From the NCBI RefSeq assembly GCF_001570725.1, contig NZ_BCNV01000007.1:186001-250000 (forward strand): a stretch of 64,000 nucleotides of DNA, given 5' to 3'. A program made the translations under genes and the position numbers. Of this stretch, positions 38,004-45,459 are shown piece after piece. This stretch comes from Paenibacillus amylolyticus (GTDB lineage Bacteria > Bacillota > Bacilli > Paenibacillales > Paenibacillaceae). A model generated the notes under the pieces. That model searched no databases. It was not told the DNA's origin and saw only the letters and a list, made by a program, of their open reading frames with translations. Positions within the stretch are counted from its first letter, which is position 1, and each line of letters starts with the position of its first letter.

Positions 38004-38020
38004 TACGCTGCCACCTTCCA

Positions 38021-40408
38021 TTAATAGTAAATTGCTATTTCAAATTCCCCAACGCCCGTGTCTCCTCCTGTCCCTGCGACCATCCTGACGTAGAACGTTG
38101 CAACGTCTTCGTGAGACAAGGCTTCTGAGTAAGAGATATATGCGGAAGGTGTAAAAGGTTCATTGCTTAGTGAGAACTCAATTGCTACATCAGCGGGTAG
38201 TTCGTCCATATTCGACGAGAGAGCGAATCCCCCTAGTGTGGTTCCTGTCCGGTTAATAACATTTATTGCATGTACTGGCGACGTCTCTCCGAAAGCCAGC
38301 CATCCGATGTTAAGGTAGCTAAGTACATTGCCCAGGTCATCCGAATAGAAGACTCCATTTTCATCCGAGAACATAACTCCTGAGTAGGAGCCTGTAAATG
38401 GCAGAGAAGTACTTGTCTTTGCCCCATAAGAATCCATAGCAAGGACCTCAACCGTATTTTCAGCACCAACTACAACCTCGTTACTGTACAGCGTTCTGCC
38501 GTATACTAGTGGGGATTCAGTAAGTTCGGTGTACCCTCCATGCTCTGGATAGATACTAACCCCATTTAGAATCACTTGGATTCTAACTCTATCCATCTCA
38601 GGATCTTCCACAACAACATCCAGTCGCATCCCTATCATTGAAGCCGTAATACTTGGCTCCACGCTTTCTAGAGCGACAGTGTACACGTACACTGACACTC
38701 TGCCGTTGCTGTTTCTTACAAACAATCTGACCGTATTCGTCCCATAACGGAGTAAGCTATTCGCTATGTCATACCTAACATGCAGATCTCTTGGGGCTAA
38801 GTCCGTGAATCCACTTTGAGGAAATACTTGGTCATCGTTTACGGTGATTCGGTACTGTATATCCAGTCCCATAGTGTCATTGATGATTCCTGAAAGAAGT
38901 ACGTCATTAGTGTGTGTAGATGTTACGTCCAGACCACCATCAAATCTTGTTGTATTCTCCATAAGAGAGAAGGTAATGGTCCCTGCTCCACCTGTACTAC
39001 CGGCAGTAGCTGCTGCTCCTCCGTTAGCATTCGTGGTTCCCCTGTTAACCAGGGTTGTGTAGAAGACGTTGATCGATCCACCTCCAGACGAACCTCCGCC
39101 CCCGTTACCGCCAGCCCCTCCGACTGATCCTACAGAAACAACGGTGCCTGTATTATCAAAAGTAGTTGCATAGATGATTAAGAGACCGCCCGTCCCTGCT
39201 CCACCTGCAAAACCGCCGAGAGCTGTGCCTCCTCCGTTACCTGCTCCGCCACCAACAGGACGAGAAGTTCCGTAGGTTGATGCTGCGTTACCACCAGCAC
39301 CACCTATGTCTGAACCCGCTCCTGCCCAAGCGTTGCCACTGTAACACCATGCTCCACCGCCACCTGCTCCACCGGAATAGGATGTTCCAGTACCGCCCCT
39401 GCCTGTTATGAAAGTACCTGTATGTGGGTTTGACATTCCTCCACCACCAGATCCCCCACCGCCAGTTCTTCTTGACGTGCCCACTGCACCTGTCCGGCCA
39501 GTGTTGGTAACCGATTGTGCCCCACCTGTAACGCTCGTACCGCCGACAGCCCCCACAGCCGGAACGTACTCAAATGACCCATCATTGTTCTGATAAAGAT
39601 AGACGTTCTGTCCGGTTGATATCGCTCCCTTGGCCGACATACTTATCGTCCCTTTGTTAGTGAGCTTGCCTCCTACGTAAATGGTCATGCCCTTCTTTCT
39701 AACCCTTGGTATGAGGGTAGCGCCAGCATTGACAGTTAGGTTTTTGTGAAACTTTAGCACGAGCATTTTAGAGTCTGGGGTCTCATCTCCAAATGAGTCA
39801 ATCAGTTGCATAGCACCTATGGTCAGAAAACTGGTATCACCGTTGTTGGCTGTCACATTGAGTCGATACATTTTATACAGCCCGATATTTTCAACAGGTA
39901 CAGCGAAGCCCTTCCAAGTATTATCCACCCAACCTGTAACATTTTCACGGGTGTCTATCACAGTCCATTTCTCCCCATCGTCAGATGCTTCAAATGTCCA
40001 GTTTTTAGGGCTACCTTGGGGTCTTCCTGTCTGTCCACACAGATAGTAGAGAGATACACGTCTAGCTGCAATCATGGTCATTTGAAGCCAGCCCGTAGTA
40101 TTAAACTGTGCGGTAGCCCAACAGAGCGTCCCATTAACACCGCCAACGAATGCCCTCCATGCCAGGTATCCAGGGGATACGTTATATTCTGAACTTGCAG
40201 ATGCCTTGAAATTTACGTTGGCAGTGTTGCTGCTTAGCACAGGTACGATGTTTTCGACCGCCTGAGTATCTACTTCAAAGTCATCCAAATAGTTGCACAT
40301 CTCGATGTCTATATTCACGCCATTGACTTCAAGTATATGAGTACCATTTGGGATGTCTTCCCCCATCAAGTAGTCGTGGAGTGTAGACTTACCTGAGTAA
40401 ATAGCCAT
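38021..40408 (-). CDS. Discoidin-like plus glycine-rich fibre/adhesin protein
   Basis: A 795-residue paralogue of the downstream protein. An F5/8-type-C-like domain lies at about residues 45-190 (FKASASSEYNVSPGYLAWRA, FEASDDGEKWTVIDTRENV). A short beta segment and a ~190-residue glycine-rich region (GGGGSGGGGMSNP, GGAGGNGGGGSSGGG) follow, then beta domains. The C-terminus (VMFSDENGVFYSDDLGNVLSYL ... FTPSAYISYSEAL) aligns with the neighbour's end. No signal peptide. It starts 3 bp after the 202-residue gene with an AGGTGG site. A sugar- or wall-binding fibre component is likely; the actual function is untested. Confidence 0.72.
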   Translation of the reverse strand: MAIYSGKSTLHDYLMGEDIPNGTHILEVNGVNIDIEMCNYLDDFEVDTQAVENIVPVLSSNTANVNFKASASSEYNVSPGYLAWRAFVGGVNGTLCWATAQFNTTGWLQMTMIAARRVSLYYLCGQTGRPQGSPKNWTFEASDDGEKWTVIDTRENVTGWVDNTWKGFAVPVENIGLYKMYRLNVTANNGDTSFLTIGAMQLIDSFGDETPDSKMLVLKFHKNLTVNAGATLIPRVRKKGMTIYVGGKLTNKGTISMSAKGAISTGQNVYLYQNNDGSFEYVPAVGAVGGTSVTGGAQSVTNTGRTGAVGTSRRTGGGGSGGGGMSNPHTGTFITGRGGTGTSYSGGAGGGGAWCYSGNAWAGAGSDIGGAGGNAASTYGTSRPVGGGAGNGGGTALGGFAGGAGTGGLLIIYATTFDNTGTVVSVGSVGGAGGNGGGGSSGGGSINVFYTTLVNRGTTNANGGAAATAGSTGGAGTITFSLMENTTRFDGGLDVTSTHTNDVLLSGIINDTMGLDIQYRITVNDDQVFPQSGFTDLAPRDLHVRYDIANSLLRYGTNTVRLFVRNSNGRVSVYVYTVALESVEPSITASMIGMRLDVVVEDPEMDRVRIQVILNGVSIYPEHGGYTELTESPLVYGRTLYSNEVVVGAENTVEVLAMDSYGAKTSTSLPFTGSYSGVMFSDENGVFYSDDLGNVLSYLNIGWLAFGETSPVHAINVINRTGTTLGGFALSSNMDELPADVAIEFSLSNEPFTPSAYISYSEALSHEDVATFYVRMVAGTGGDTGVGEFEIAIYY

Positions 40409-40411
40409 TCG

Positions 40412-41020
40412 TTACCACCTCACATACCACATGACTTGCCCCCCCATACCTTTTCTCAGGGGAGCTTTGAACTCAGCGACCTGCGTTCCGTTACGCTTAA
40501 TCACCAACTTACCGTCAAGATCCGTGTCGGCTACAATTCTTACCATCAAATTAATCGGTGCATTATTACACGGGACGCTTATAATGGCCTTGAAGTTGAA
40601 ATTGATCCCATCAATTTTAAGGCTCTTTTTGTATCCAGTGTTGAAAGCAGTAACCCTGCTTGGAAAATTCGTATTATCTCGCTGATTAAAATTCGCCCAC
40701 GCTTCCGCATCCTTGTACGTAATGACATCGTTATAAAGCTGGCTTTGACCTGTCAGGTAGTATTCTTTATCGCCTGCCTTGTAGACAATCTCGTAAATCT
40801 GACCTCTCAGATGGAAGAAACCGCCGAGCACTTCGTGATAAAGTCTCATGCCGTTTCCGATAAGCCCGAAGCGAATGAGCGACTCCTTTCTAATCGTGTT
40901 GAAATCTCCTCGTTTTTTCGTTTGATAGTGGTATTCAGAAAGGTGATTACCATCGGAATACTCACCCATCCAGATATAGTCTTGATCCACAAAAGAGTAT
41001 GGATTAATTTTTGTCAGCAT
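40412..41020 (-). CDS. Hypothetical phage-structural-like protein
   Basis: A 202-residue soluble protein without signal peptide or membrane segment. No family is recognised. Its beta-rich C-terminus (FNFKAIISVPCNNAPINLMVRIVADTDLDG, partly quoted) and its position between a 184-residue protein and the glycine-rich fibres suggest a connector or baseplate-type role. The ATG follows GGAGG by 7 nt. Spacing to the next gene is 3 bp, as in compact phage operons. Confidence 0.6.
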   Translation of the reverse strand: MLTKINPYSFVDQDYIWMGEYSDGNHLSEYHYQTKKRGDFNTIRKESLIRFGLIGNGMRLYHEVLGGFFHLRGQIYEIVYKAGDKEYYLTGQSQLYNDVITYKDAEAWANFNQRDNTNFPSRVTAFNTGYKKSLKIDGINFNFKAIISVPCNNAPINLMVRIVADTDLDGKLVIKRNGTQVAEFKAPLRKGMGGQVMWYVRW

Positions 41021-41050
41021 AGGGTAACCTCCATTGCATTGGATGTTTTC

Positions 41051-41605
41051 TTACACATACTGGTAAGTTATGCGAGTACGAAAATTAATTAGACCAGCCG
41101 AAGCATTACCTGGAATTCGGCATAGGAGTTGCACTTTGACGTAGTTACCTTTGGCGTTGATTAGATCTCCGTCATTCTTGACTCCGAGCAAGCTGACTTC
41201 ACCGCTCGTTGTTGTGTGTGAACCGACATTCGGTGTAAACGTACCGTCTACATTTGTCGTGCTACCGGTGGTCTTTATCGGCCGAGAAACTGCAACGTTT
41301 TCGATGGAGTCCCACCCAATTTTGTTAAATCCAGTGTCAATCTCGTCAACTCTAACTTCGATCCACTGACCTTCTACCAATTCTCCGGTGTTTCCGCCAT
41401 TCGAGTCTTTCGTCATGATTACCGCATTCTGCATGTCCGGTACATCTTCAAGACCCTTACGGTTGTTAAAGATCAAGAAAGTGTCAATCTCAGATGCTTG
41501 GGAAGCATCTACAACGCCAATATCCCAACGGTTAAGCTGATCTTCATCACCGTTGGTCGGCTTGTACCACGATGCCAATGGCACTGGCACTTTAACGTCA
41601 GCCAT
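41051..41605 (-). CDS. Hypothetical phage-structural-like protein
   Basis: A 184-residue beta-rich protein starting MADVKVPVPLASWYKP, with NRWDIGVVDASQASEIDTFLIFNN and a C-terminus INFRTRITYQYV. No signal peptide. It is the first intact gene of the island operon. The ATG at 41605 follows AAGGAG by 8 nt; a GTG at 41614 in frame sits inside that site. It overlaps the end of a short frame at 41598-41771. The fold is unidentified; the appearance is that of a phage baseplate or fibre-base protein. Confidence 0.6.
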   Translation of the reverse strand: MADVKVPVPLASWYKPTNGDEDQLNRWDIGVVDASQASEIDTFLIFNNRKGLEDVPDMQNAVIMTKDSNGGNTGELVEGQWIEVRVDEIDTGFNKIGWDSIENVAVSRPIKTTGSTTNVDGTFTPNVGSHTTTSGEVSLLGVKNDGDLINAKGNYVKVQLLCRIPGNASAGLINFRTRITYQYV

Positions 41606-41771
41606 TACAATCACTCCTTATATTTGTTTTGATGACCACTTCGACTTTCAACCAGTGCACTTCAAATCCAATTGAGATAACATTCACTCGGAAGTAGTCA
41701 CAATGATTACAGGTGCTATGGATGTCCTTCTCAACGTGATCACCTTTCTGAACATAGAAACACCTACTAAA
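41598..41771 (-). pseudogene. Start-less short frame ahead of the fibre operon, likely phage remnant
   Basis: A 57-codon open frame (after a TAG at 41772-41774) reads ...FYVQKGDHVEKDIHSTCNHC then DYFRVNVISIGFEVHWLKVEVV and ends overlapping the first island gene by 8 bp. The CxxC, the dense packing over the next gene's ribosome-binding site and the protein-like composition suggest it was once coding. It has no ATG, GTG or TTG near its beginning, so it may be the end of a broken gene. Confidence 0.35.
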
Positions 41772-41778
41772 CTACCTC

Positions 41779-42100
41779 TCAATATAAGGAGTTACGGAGT
41801 GTTTTTAACACTAGCAGAGGACAGAAACGGAAAATAATTTGTCGTACCTGCTTTCGGGCGAACTTAACTCTGGTATTTCTCGCATTTTCAGGAATGTAGA
41901 TCTGTCCTCCACCAGGCAGTCCTACCTTATTAAGCTGATCCACGCTGTTCAGTTCATCAAGTCTGTCGCTGACCTGTCCGCATCATATCACCGCTGTAGA
42001 ACATGCCCTCAGCAAGAAAAATCTTTGTCTGCTGCAAGTCCTCAGCTACTTGATACATAGACTTGTCCAGTGTACTGAACCACTTGGGAACCATCTCGTT
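41779..42100 (-). pseudogene. Frameshifted 3' fragment of a phage-like gene
   Basis: Read from the border of the right repeat: EMVPKWFSTLDKSMYQVAED then LQQTKIFLAEGMFYSGDMMR, after which a +1 frameshift near 41975 leads into VSDRLDELNSVDQLNKVGLP and GGGQIYIPENARNTRVKFA. The two pieces join smoothly and look like one protein. No start codon context is present because the gene is cut about 15 bp from the duplicated transporter end. The protein family is not recognised. Confidence 0.55.
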
Positions 42101-42116
42101 TCAAGGGGGGATCCTT

Positions 42117-42237
42117 AACCTGGTGCCAGTGACTTTGGGTAATCTGGTGGGCGGTGTGCTGCTGATGGGCTTTATGTATTATGCGGTGAACAAACCGTTT
42201 CTGGATGAAGAGACGCATTAAGCTTTGGCAAAAAAAG
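42117..42237 (+). repeat. Right copy of the 121-bp island-flanking direct repeat (FNT 3' fragment)
   Basis: Contains the last ~35 codons, stop and 16 bp downstream of a formate/nitrite transporter gene, without the rest of the gene. It is followed after ~50 bp by a strong terminator, so it looks like the original gene end, displaced 8.76 kb from the intact copy. Three differences from the left copy are synonymous (GTT/GTG, CCC/CCA, ACC/ACT). Confidence 0.93.
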
Positions 42238-42286
42238 ACTTCCTGTCTGCCCGGTCCGTTGACCGTGGCTACTCGGTAAGGAAAAC

Positions 42287-42342
42287 CCAAAACACCCCGG
42301 CAACCTTCCCATCTCAGGGAGAAGGTTGCCGGGGTGTTTCTC
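42287..42342. terminator. Strong bidirectional terminator
   Basis: A 19-bp stem (AAACACCCCGGCAACCTTC and its complement) with a 12-nt loop and A/T-rich ends. It serves the WXG100-like gene on the minus strand and was probably the original terminator of the formate/nitrite transporter gene. Two smaller GC-rich hairpins follow between 42390 and 42470; no gene is seen there. Confidence 0.88.
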
Positions 42343-42485
42343 TATGGGCAGGCTCACGGATAAGCCGCCTGCCCTCCATACTTTTAGCCATGTGTCATCC
42401 AACCACATGGCTCCATGCTGTGGGTCGACAAGCAGGCAGCAATCCGGTATCCCTGCGTTGCCCGCTTGCCGACCCCATCCGTGGC

Positions 42486-43472
42486 TTAATAGTAATCCCG
42501 CCACGGAGTATATTCAATATCATTGTCGCCGCGCGTGACCACGATCATATTTTCCATTTTGCCCGTATCCTTATTGGTCCGGTAGATCATCGTACGTGTC
42601 TCGCCTTCTTCCGGCACAGAGAACAGGAACTTGTCCGCAACGAAGGAAGAACCGAGTCCAGTGGCGTGTTCCGTAAAGGCAGAGCCCGTCTTGCTTGTGA
42701 GCAGCAGACCAATGCCGTAGGCTGTAGCCGTTTGTGCTGCTTTGCCAAAGAGATGCTCTCCTTGACTGGTCGTGTGCGTTTGCTCCGAATACTTATACTT
42801 TTCCGTATCCTTGCTATAGTCCACCACATTGCCCTGTTTATCCAGACTGATGGTGGTCGTTTCGCCCTTGTCGCTTTTCACCTGATACGTACCCACGATG
42901 GAATCCTCGGTAATTTTCACCGTCTTGCCCGTATTGGGGTCAGTCTGATAGATTACATCTTCATACTGAAGCCGAATGATGTTCATGCTGGCCTGAATCT
43001 GCTGCGCCAGTTCTTCATCACCCACCTCTTTGGCTTTCTTCAGCATTTCCTCATAGTTTTGGTACTTCTCGGCATCCTTCTCATCCCATTCATCCATGTT
43101 CTTTGGTGGGCCTGGCGTTTTGTCGAGACTATCGCCTTTATTTTTGCCAATGGTTGATAGCGCCTGCGCTGCGGTCAGCGCCGTCATGATTGCCTGGCTA
43201 ACCGCCTCTTCATCTGTCGTGCGGAAGCGTTCGGCAATTTTCTTAAGTTCCGACTGAATGGACAGAACCAGTTCCAGAACAGATTTCATCGTGCCTTGAG
43301 CTGTTGAATAATCGTTATAAAAACGCTCCCGCTCCATGCCATCCCAGTTGCTGCGCATGACACTCATCTTGCTATCCAGCGTGGACATGAAGCCCGATAA
43401 TTGCTGATGTGCCTGAGCAAACTGCCCACTGACCGTCTCCAGTTGTTCCGGTGTCACCTTGATCTGTGTCAT
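42486..43472 (-). CDS. WXG100-like protein with C-terminal extension
   Basis: A 328-residue protein. The first ~95 residues (VTPEQLETVSGQFAQAHQQL, MRSNWDGMERERFY) form a WXG100 helical hairpin with the W-x-G motif in NWDG. A polar helical middle part is followed by a C-terminal region of alternating strands (VKITEDSIVGTYQVKSDKGE) and a small Gly/Ala-rich segment. WXG100 proteins are substrates or partners of type VII (Esx/Yuk) secretion. No secretion gene or immunity gene is adjacent. Start at 43472 (AGGAG 8 nt upstream). Toxin activity cannot be inferred. Confidence 0.68.
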   Translation of the reverse strand: MTQIKVTPEQLETVSGQFAQAHQQLSGFMSTLDSKMSVMRSNWDGMERERFYNDYSTAQGTMKSVLELVLSIQSELKKIAERFRTTDEEAVSQAIMTALTAAQALSTIGKNKGDSLDKTPGPPKNMDEWDEKDAEKYQNYEEMLKKAKEVGDEELAQQIQASMNIIRLQYEDVIYQTDPNTGKTVKITEDSIVGTYQVKSDKGETTTISLDKQGNVVDYSKDTEKYKYSEQTHTTSQGEHLFGKAAQTATAYGIGLLLTSKTGSAFTEHATGLGSSFVADKFLFSVPEEGETRTMIYRTNKDTGKMENMIVVTRGDNDIEYTPWRDYY

Positions 43473-43638
43473 CCTGCACACTCCTCATCCTGGTCATTTA
43501 TATCCCGAGGTTAACCGATGATGCTGTCTCTCGAACAGCACTCCCAGATCTCGACCAACTTGTCATGATCCTGTTCCCGATATGCAACGACTAACCTGTC
43601 CAACATATTTTCCTTTTCTACTAAAAGTAAAAAGTTAT

Positions 43639-43666
43639 GTAAAAGCCCGATCCTGAGATCGGACTT
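43639..43666 (-). terminator. Terminator of the GH30 gene
   Basis: On the minus strand AGTCCGATC pairs with GATCGGGCT around TCAG, followed by TTTTAC. It lies about 85 bp past the GH30 stop. Confidence 0.72.
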
Positions 43667-43751
43667 ATTTAATACATCAAATTTGAAATAACTCTACGTT
43701 TATTTTATCATGTCCATCATTCAATCTGTACCCATAATTTCCAAGCTTGAG

Positions 43752-45317
43752 TCAACGTTCTACTCCCGTTTTTGGATTCCAACGGAAGGTTGCTGCCGAT
43801 TGGGAAGGCAGTACATATTGAAATGAATCTCCGTCCATAACTACATCAAAGGAAACTTCTACCTCACCCGTGTTAGCTGCAACCAGCACGATCGTTCCAT
43901 CCGGATTGCGGAAAGCTACGTTCTCGATCTTGCCTTGTTCTTGTAAGGAATCGATCCTTACGGCTCCCGGACGTACATAACGACTGATGTGGCCTAGCGC
44001 ATAATATTCGACATTTCTAGTGATTTCATCACGCTCCGGGTCAATCGTCACAACCCCACGGCAGTTCTCACGGCCACCGTTCGTGGGACCACCTTGCGGA
44101 TTGAGTGCAATGTTCCAGAGCAGCACATTCTTCGCCGAGTTGCGCGGCGCACCAATGATGAGATTGGACATCTGCCAACTCAGATTCTCGCCAAAATCAG
44201 GACTCCACTCCCCACCACTGCATTCGGTAAAATAAATATGTTTGTCCGGGAAGCGATCATGTACTTCCGACATGGCAGATGGATCACCTGCATAACAATG
44301 GAAAGCAGATCCATCGATGTAGGCAGCAGCCTGCTCATCACCGAGCACCTTGCTGGTATATTCGACCGCCTGATCCCAGTTATGATCATAAGCGATGATT
44401 CGCGTATCAAGTCCCGCATCTTGTAGCGCCGGGCCGAGATAATCCCGAATGAACCTGGCTTGTTCTTCGGCGCCCATACTCATACTCGGATATTTATCCG
44501 AGGTGAACTCCGGTTCATTTTGCAACGTAATCCCGTAGATGGGAATGCCCTTTGCCTGATAAGCTTCGATATATTTCACAAAATATCTCGCGTACGCTTC
44601 ATACACCTGGGGATCGTTATAATCCAGATACCAGCCGTTAGCGGTCCTCTCCCCATACTTCATCCAGGCCGGGGCCGTCCATGGTGTGCCAAGTACTTTA
44701 AGTTCCGTTTCAAGACCAGCTACACGCTCCAGCATATTCACAACTTCCTGATCCTTATCGATTGAAAAGTGTTGCATGTCATAATCGGTTCCGGATTCGA
44801 TATCATCATAGGTATAACTTGAAGCCGCTCCTGATTCATCAACAGAATAGTCGGAAGCGCCAATTGTATGACGCACCATATCCATGTTCAGCCCTTCCGT
44901 CGTAAACAGTTCCTTCAGCAGCTGCTCTTGCTGCTCCACTGGAAGCTGATTAATCAGATGTGCTGACGAACCCGTCATCGCTGCGCCAAATCCATCCATG
45001 GTCTGATAAGTCTTGTTCGGATCAATCTGTATCGTAAACTCTGACGGGGAAGTATCAGACTCCTGCGTTGTAGATTCTGAAGTGCTTGTGTCTGCATTAT
45101 GATGATTTGTAATTGGAATGGGTTTCTGTGGTGTAAGCAGATTTTGCTGATCTCCCGTGGTTAACCAGACTTCAGCCGCTCTCTGTTTATCCGCAACTGG
45201 TGGCGGAGCGGGTTGTTCACTGTTGAAGATAAGCCAGATTCCTGCACCGACACAACAAACAGCGATTAGCAGGATGATCCATCGCTTGGGATGCTCTCGC
45301 CAGCTTATGCTCATCAC
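43752..45317 (-). CDS. Membrane-anchored or secreted glycoside hydrolase family 30 enzyme
   Basis: A 521-residue enzyme of the GH30 (glucosylceramidase-like) family. A hydrophobic N-terminal segment (WIILLIAVCCVGAGIWLIF) is a signal anchor or signal peptide, followed by a Ser/Thr-rich linker to ~residue 95. The (beta/alpha)8 domain has YQTMDGFGAAMTGSSAH, the acid/base in LQNEPEF (Glu ~267) and the nucleophile in YFTECSGG (Glu ~364). Likely acts on beta-1,6-glucan, xylan or related glycans outside the cell. Start is GTG 45317 (8 nt from AAGGAG) or ATG 45314. A terminator sits just upstream of its ribosome-binding site. Confidence 0.87.
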   Translation of the reverse strand: MMSISWREHPKRWIILLIAVCCVGAGIWLIFNSEQPAPPPVADKQRAAEVWLTTGDQQNLLTPQKPIPITNHHNADTSTSESTTQESDTSPSEFTIQIDPNKTYQTMDGFGAAMTGSSAHLINQLPVEQQEQLLKELFTTEGLNMDMVRHTIGASDYSVDESGAASSYTYDDIESGTDYDMQHFSIDKDQEVVNMLERVAGLETELKVLGTPWTAPAWMKYGERTANGWYLDYNDPQVYEAYARYFVKYIEAYQAKGIPIYGITLQNEPEFTSDKYPSMSMGAEEQARFIRDYLGPALQDAGLDTRIIAYDHNWDQAVEYTSKVLGDEQAAAYIDGSAFHCYAGDPSAMSEVHDRFPDKHIYFTECSGGEWSPDFGENLSWQMSNLIIGAPRNSAKNVLLWNIALNPQGGPTNGGRENCRGVVTIDPERDEITRNVEYYALGHISRYVRPGAVRIDSLQEQGKIENVAFRNPDGTIVLVAANTGEVEVSFDVVMDGDSFQYVLPSQSAATFRWNPKTGVER

Positions 45318-45338
45318 GCTTCACTCTCCTTCCATTGT

Positions 45339-45367
45339 GGAAAAAGCCGCGGCCATTCGGCCACGAC
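45339..45367 (-). terminator. Intrinsic terminator between GH3 and GH30, directly before the GH30 ribosome-binding site
   Basis: On the minus strand GTCGTGGCC pairs with GGCCGCGGC around GAAT-type loop bases, followed by TTTTT. The T-run ends about 5-10 bp before the GH30 AAGGAG site, leaving no room for a separate promoter between them. Confidence 0.75.
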
Positions 45368-45459
45368 TCAATTTCCTATATATATGAAGTAGAACAAATT
45401 GCATTTGACGCAAATAATTTCACCGGGAGACTAACTTTTCAATCTCCCTTATTCCACTT

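Larger units (their letters stand above)
33355..42237. mobile_element. Genomic island of phage-fibre-like genes at the FNT 3' end
   Basis: About 8.8 kb bounded by 121-bp direct copies of the formate/nitrite transporter 3' end. All intact genes between the copies run on the minus strand, end at a bidirectional terminator (33545-33580) and encode proteins with phage fibre/baseplate character. Two phage-like remnants lie at the right end, one cut at the repeat border. No integrase, transposase or excisionase is visible. Integration at a gene 3' end with a carried replacement end is typical of tyrosine-recombinase elements, but homologous recombination of a phage fragment is also possible. Confidence 0.72.

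Noticed and set aside
33355..42237. Tailocin or complete prophage
   Set aside because: No sheath, tube, tape-measure, capsid, terminase, holin or lysin genes are present; only fibre-like genes and remnants.
42042..42290. 82-codon minus-strand frame across the right repeat
   Set aside because: It is antisense to the transporter fragment and chimeric across the recombination border, with no ribosome-binding site.
42225..43157. 310-codon plus-strand frame opposite the WXG100 gene
   Set aside because: Runs through the strong bidirectional terminator and antisense to a gene with a recognised domain.
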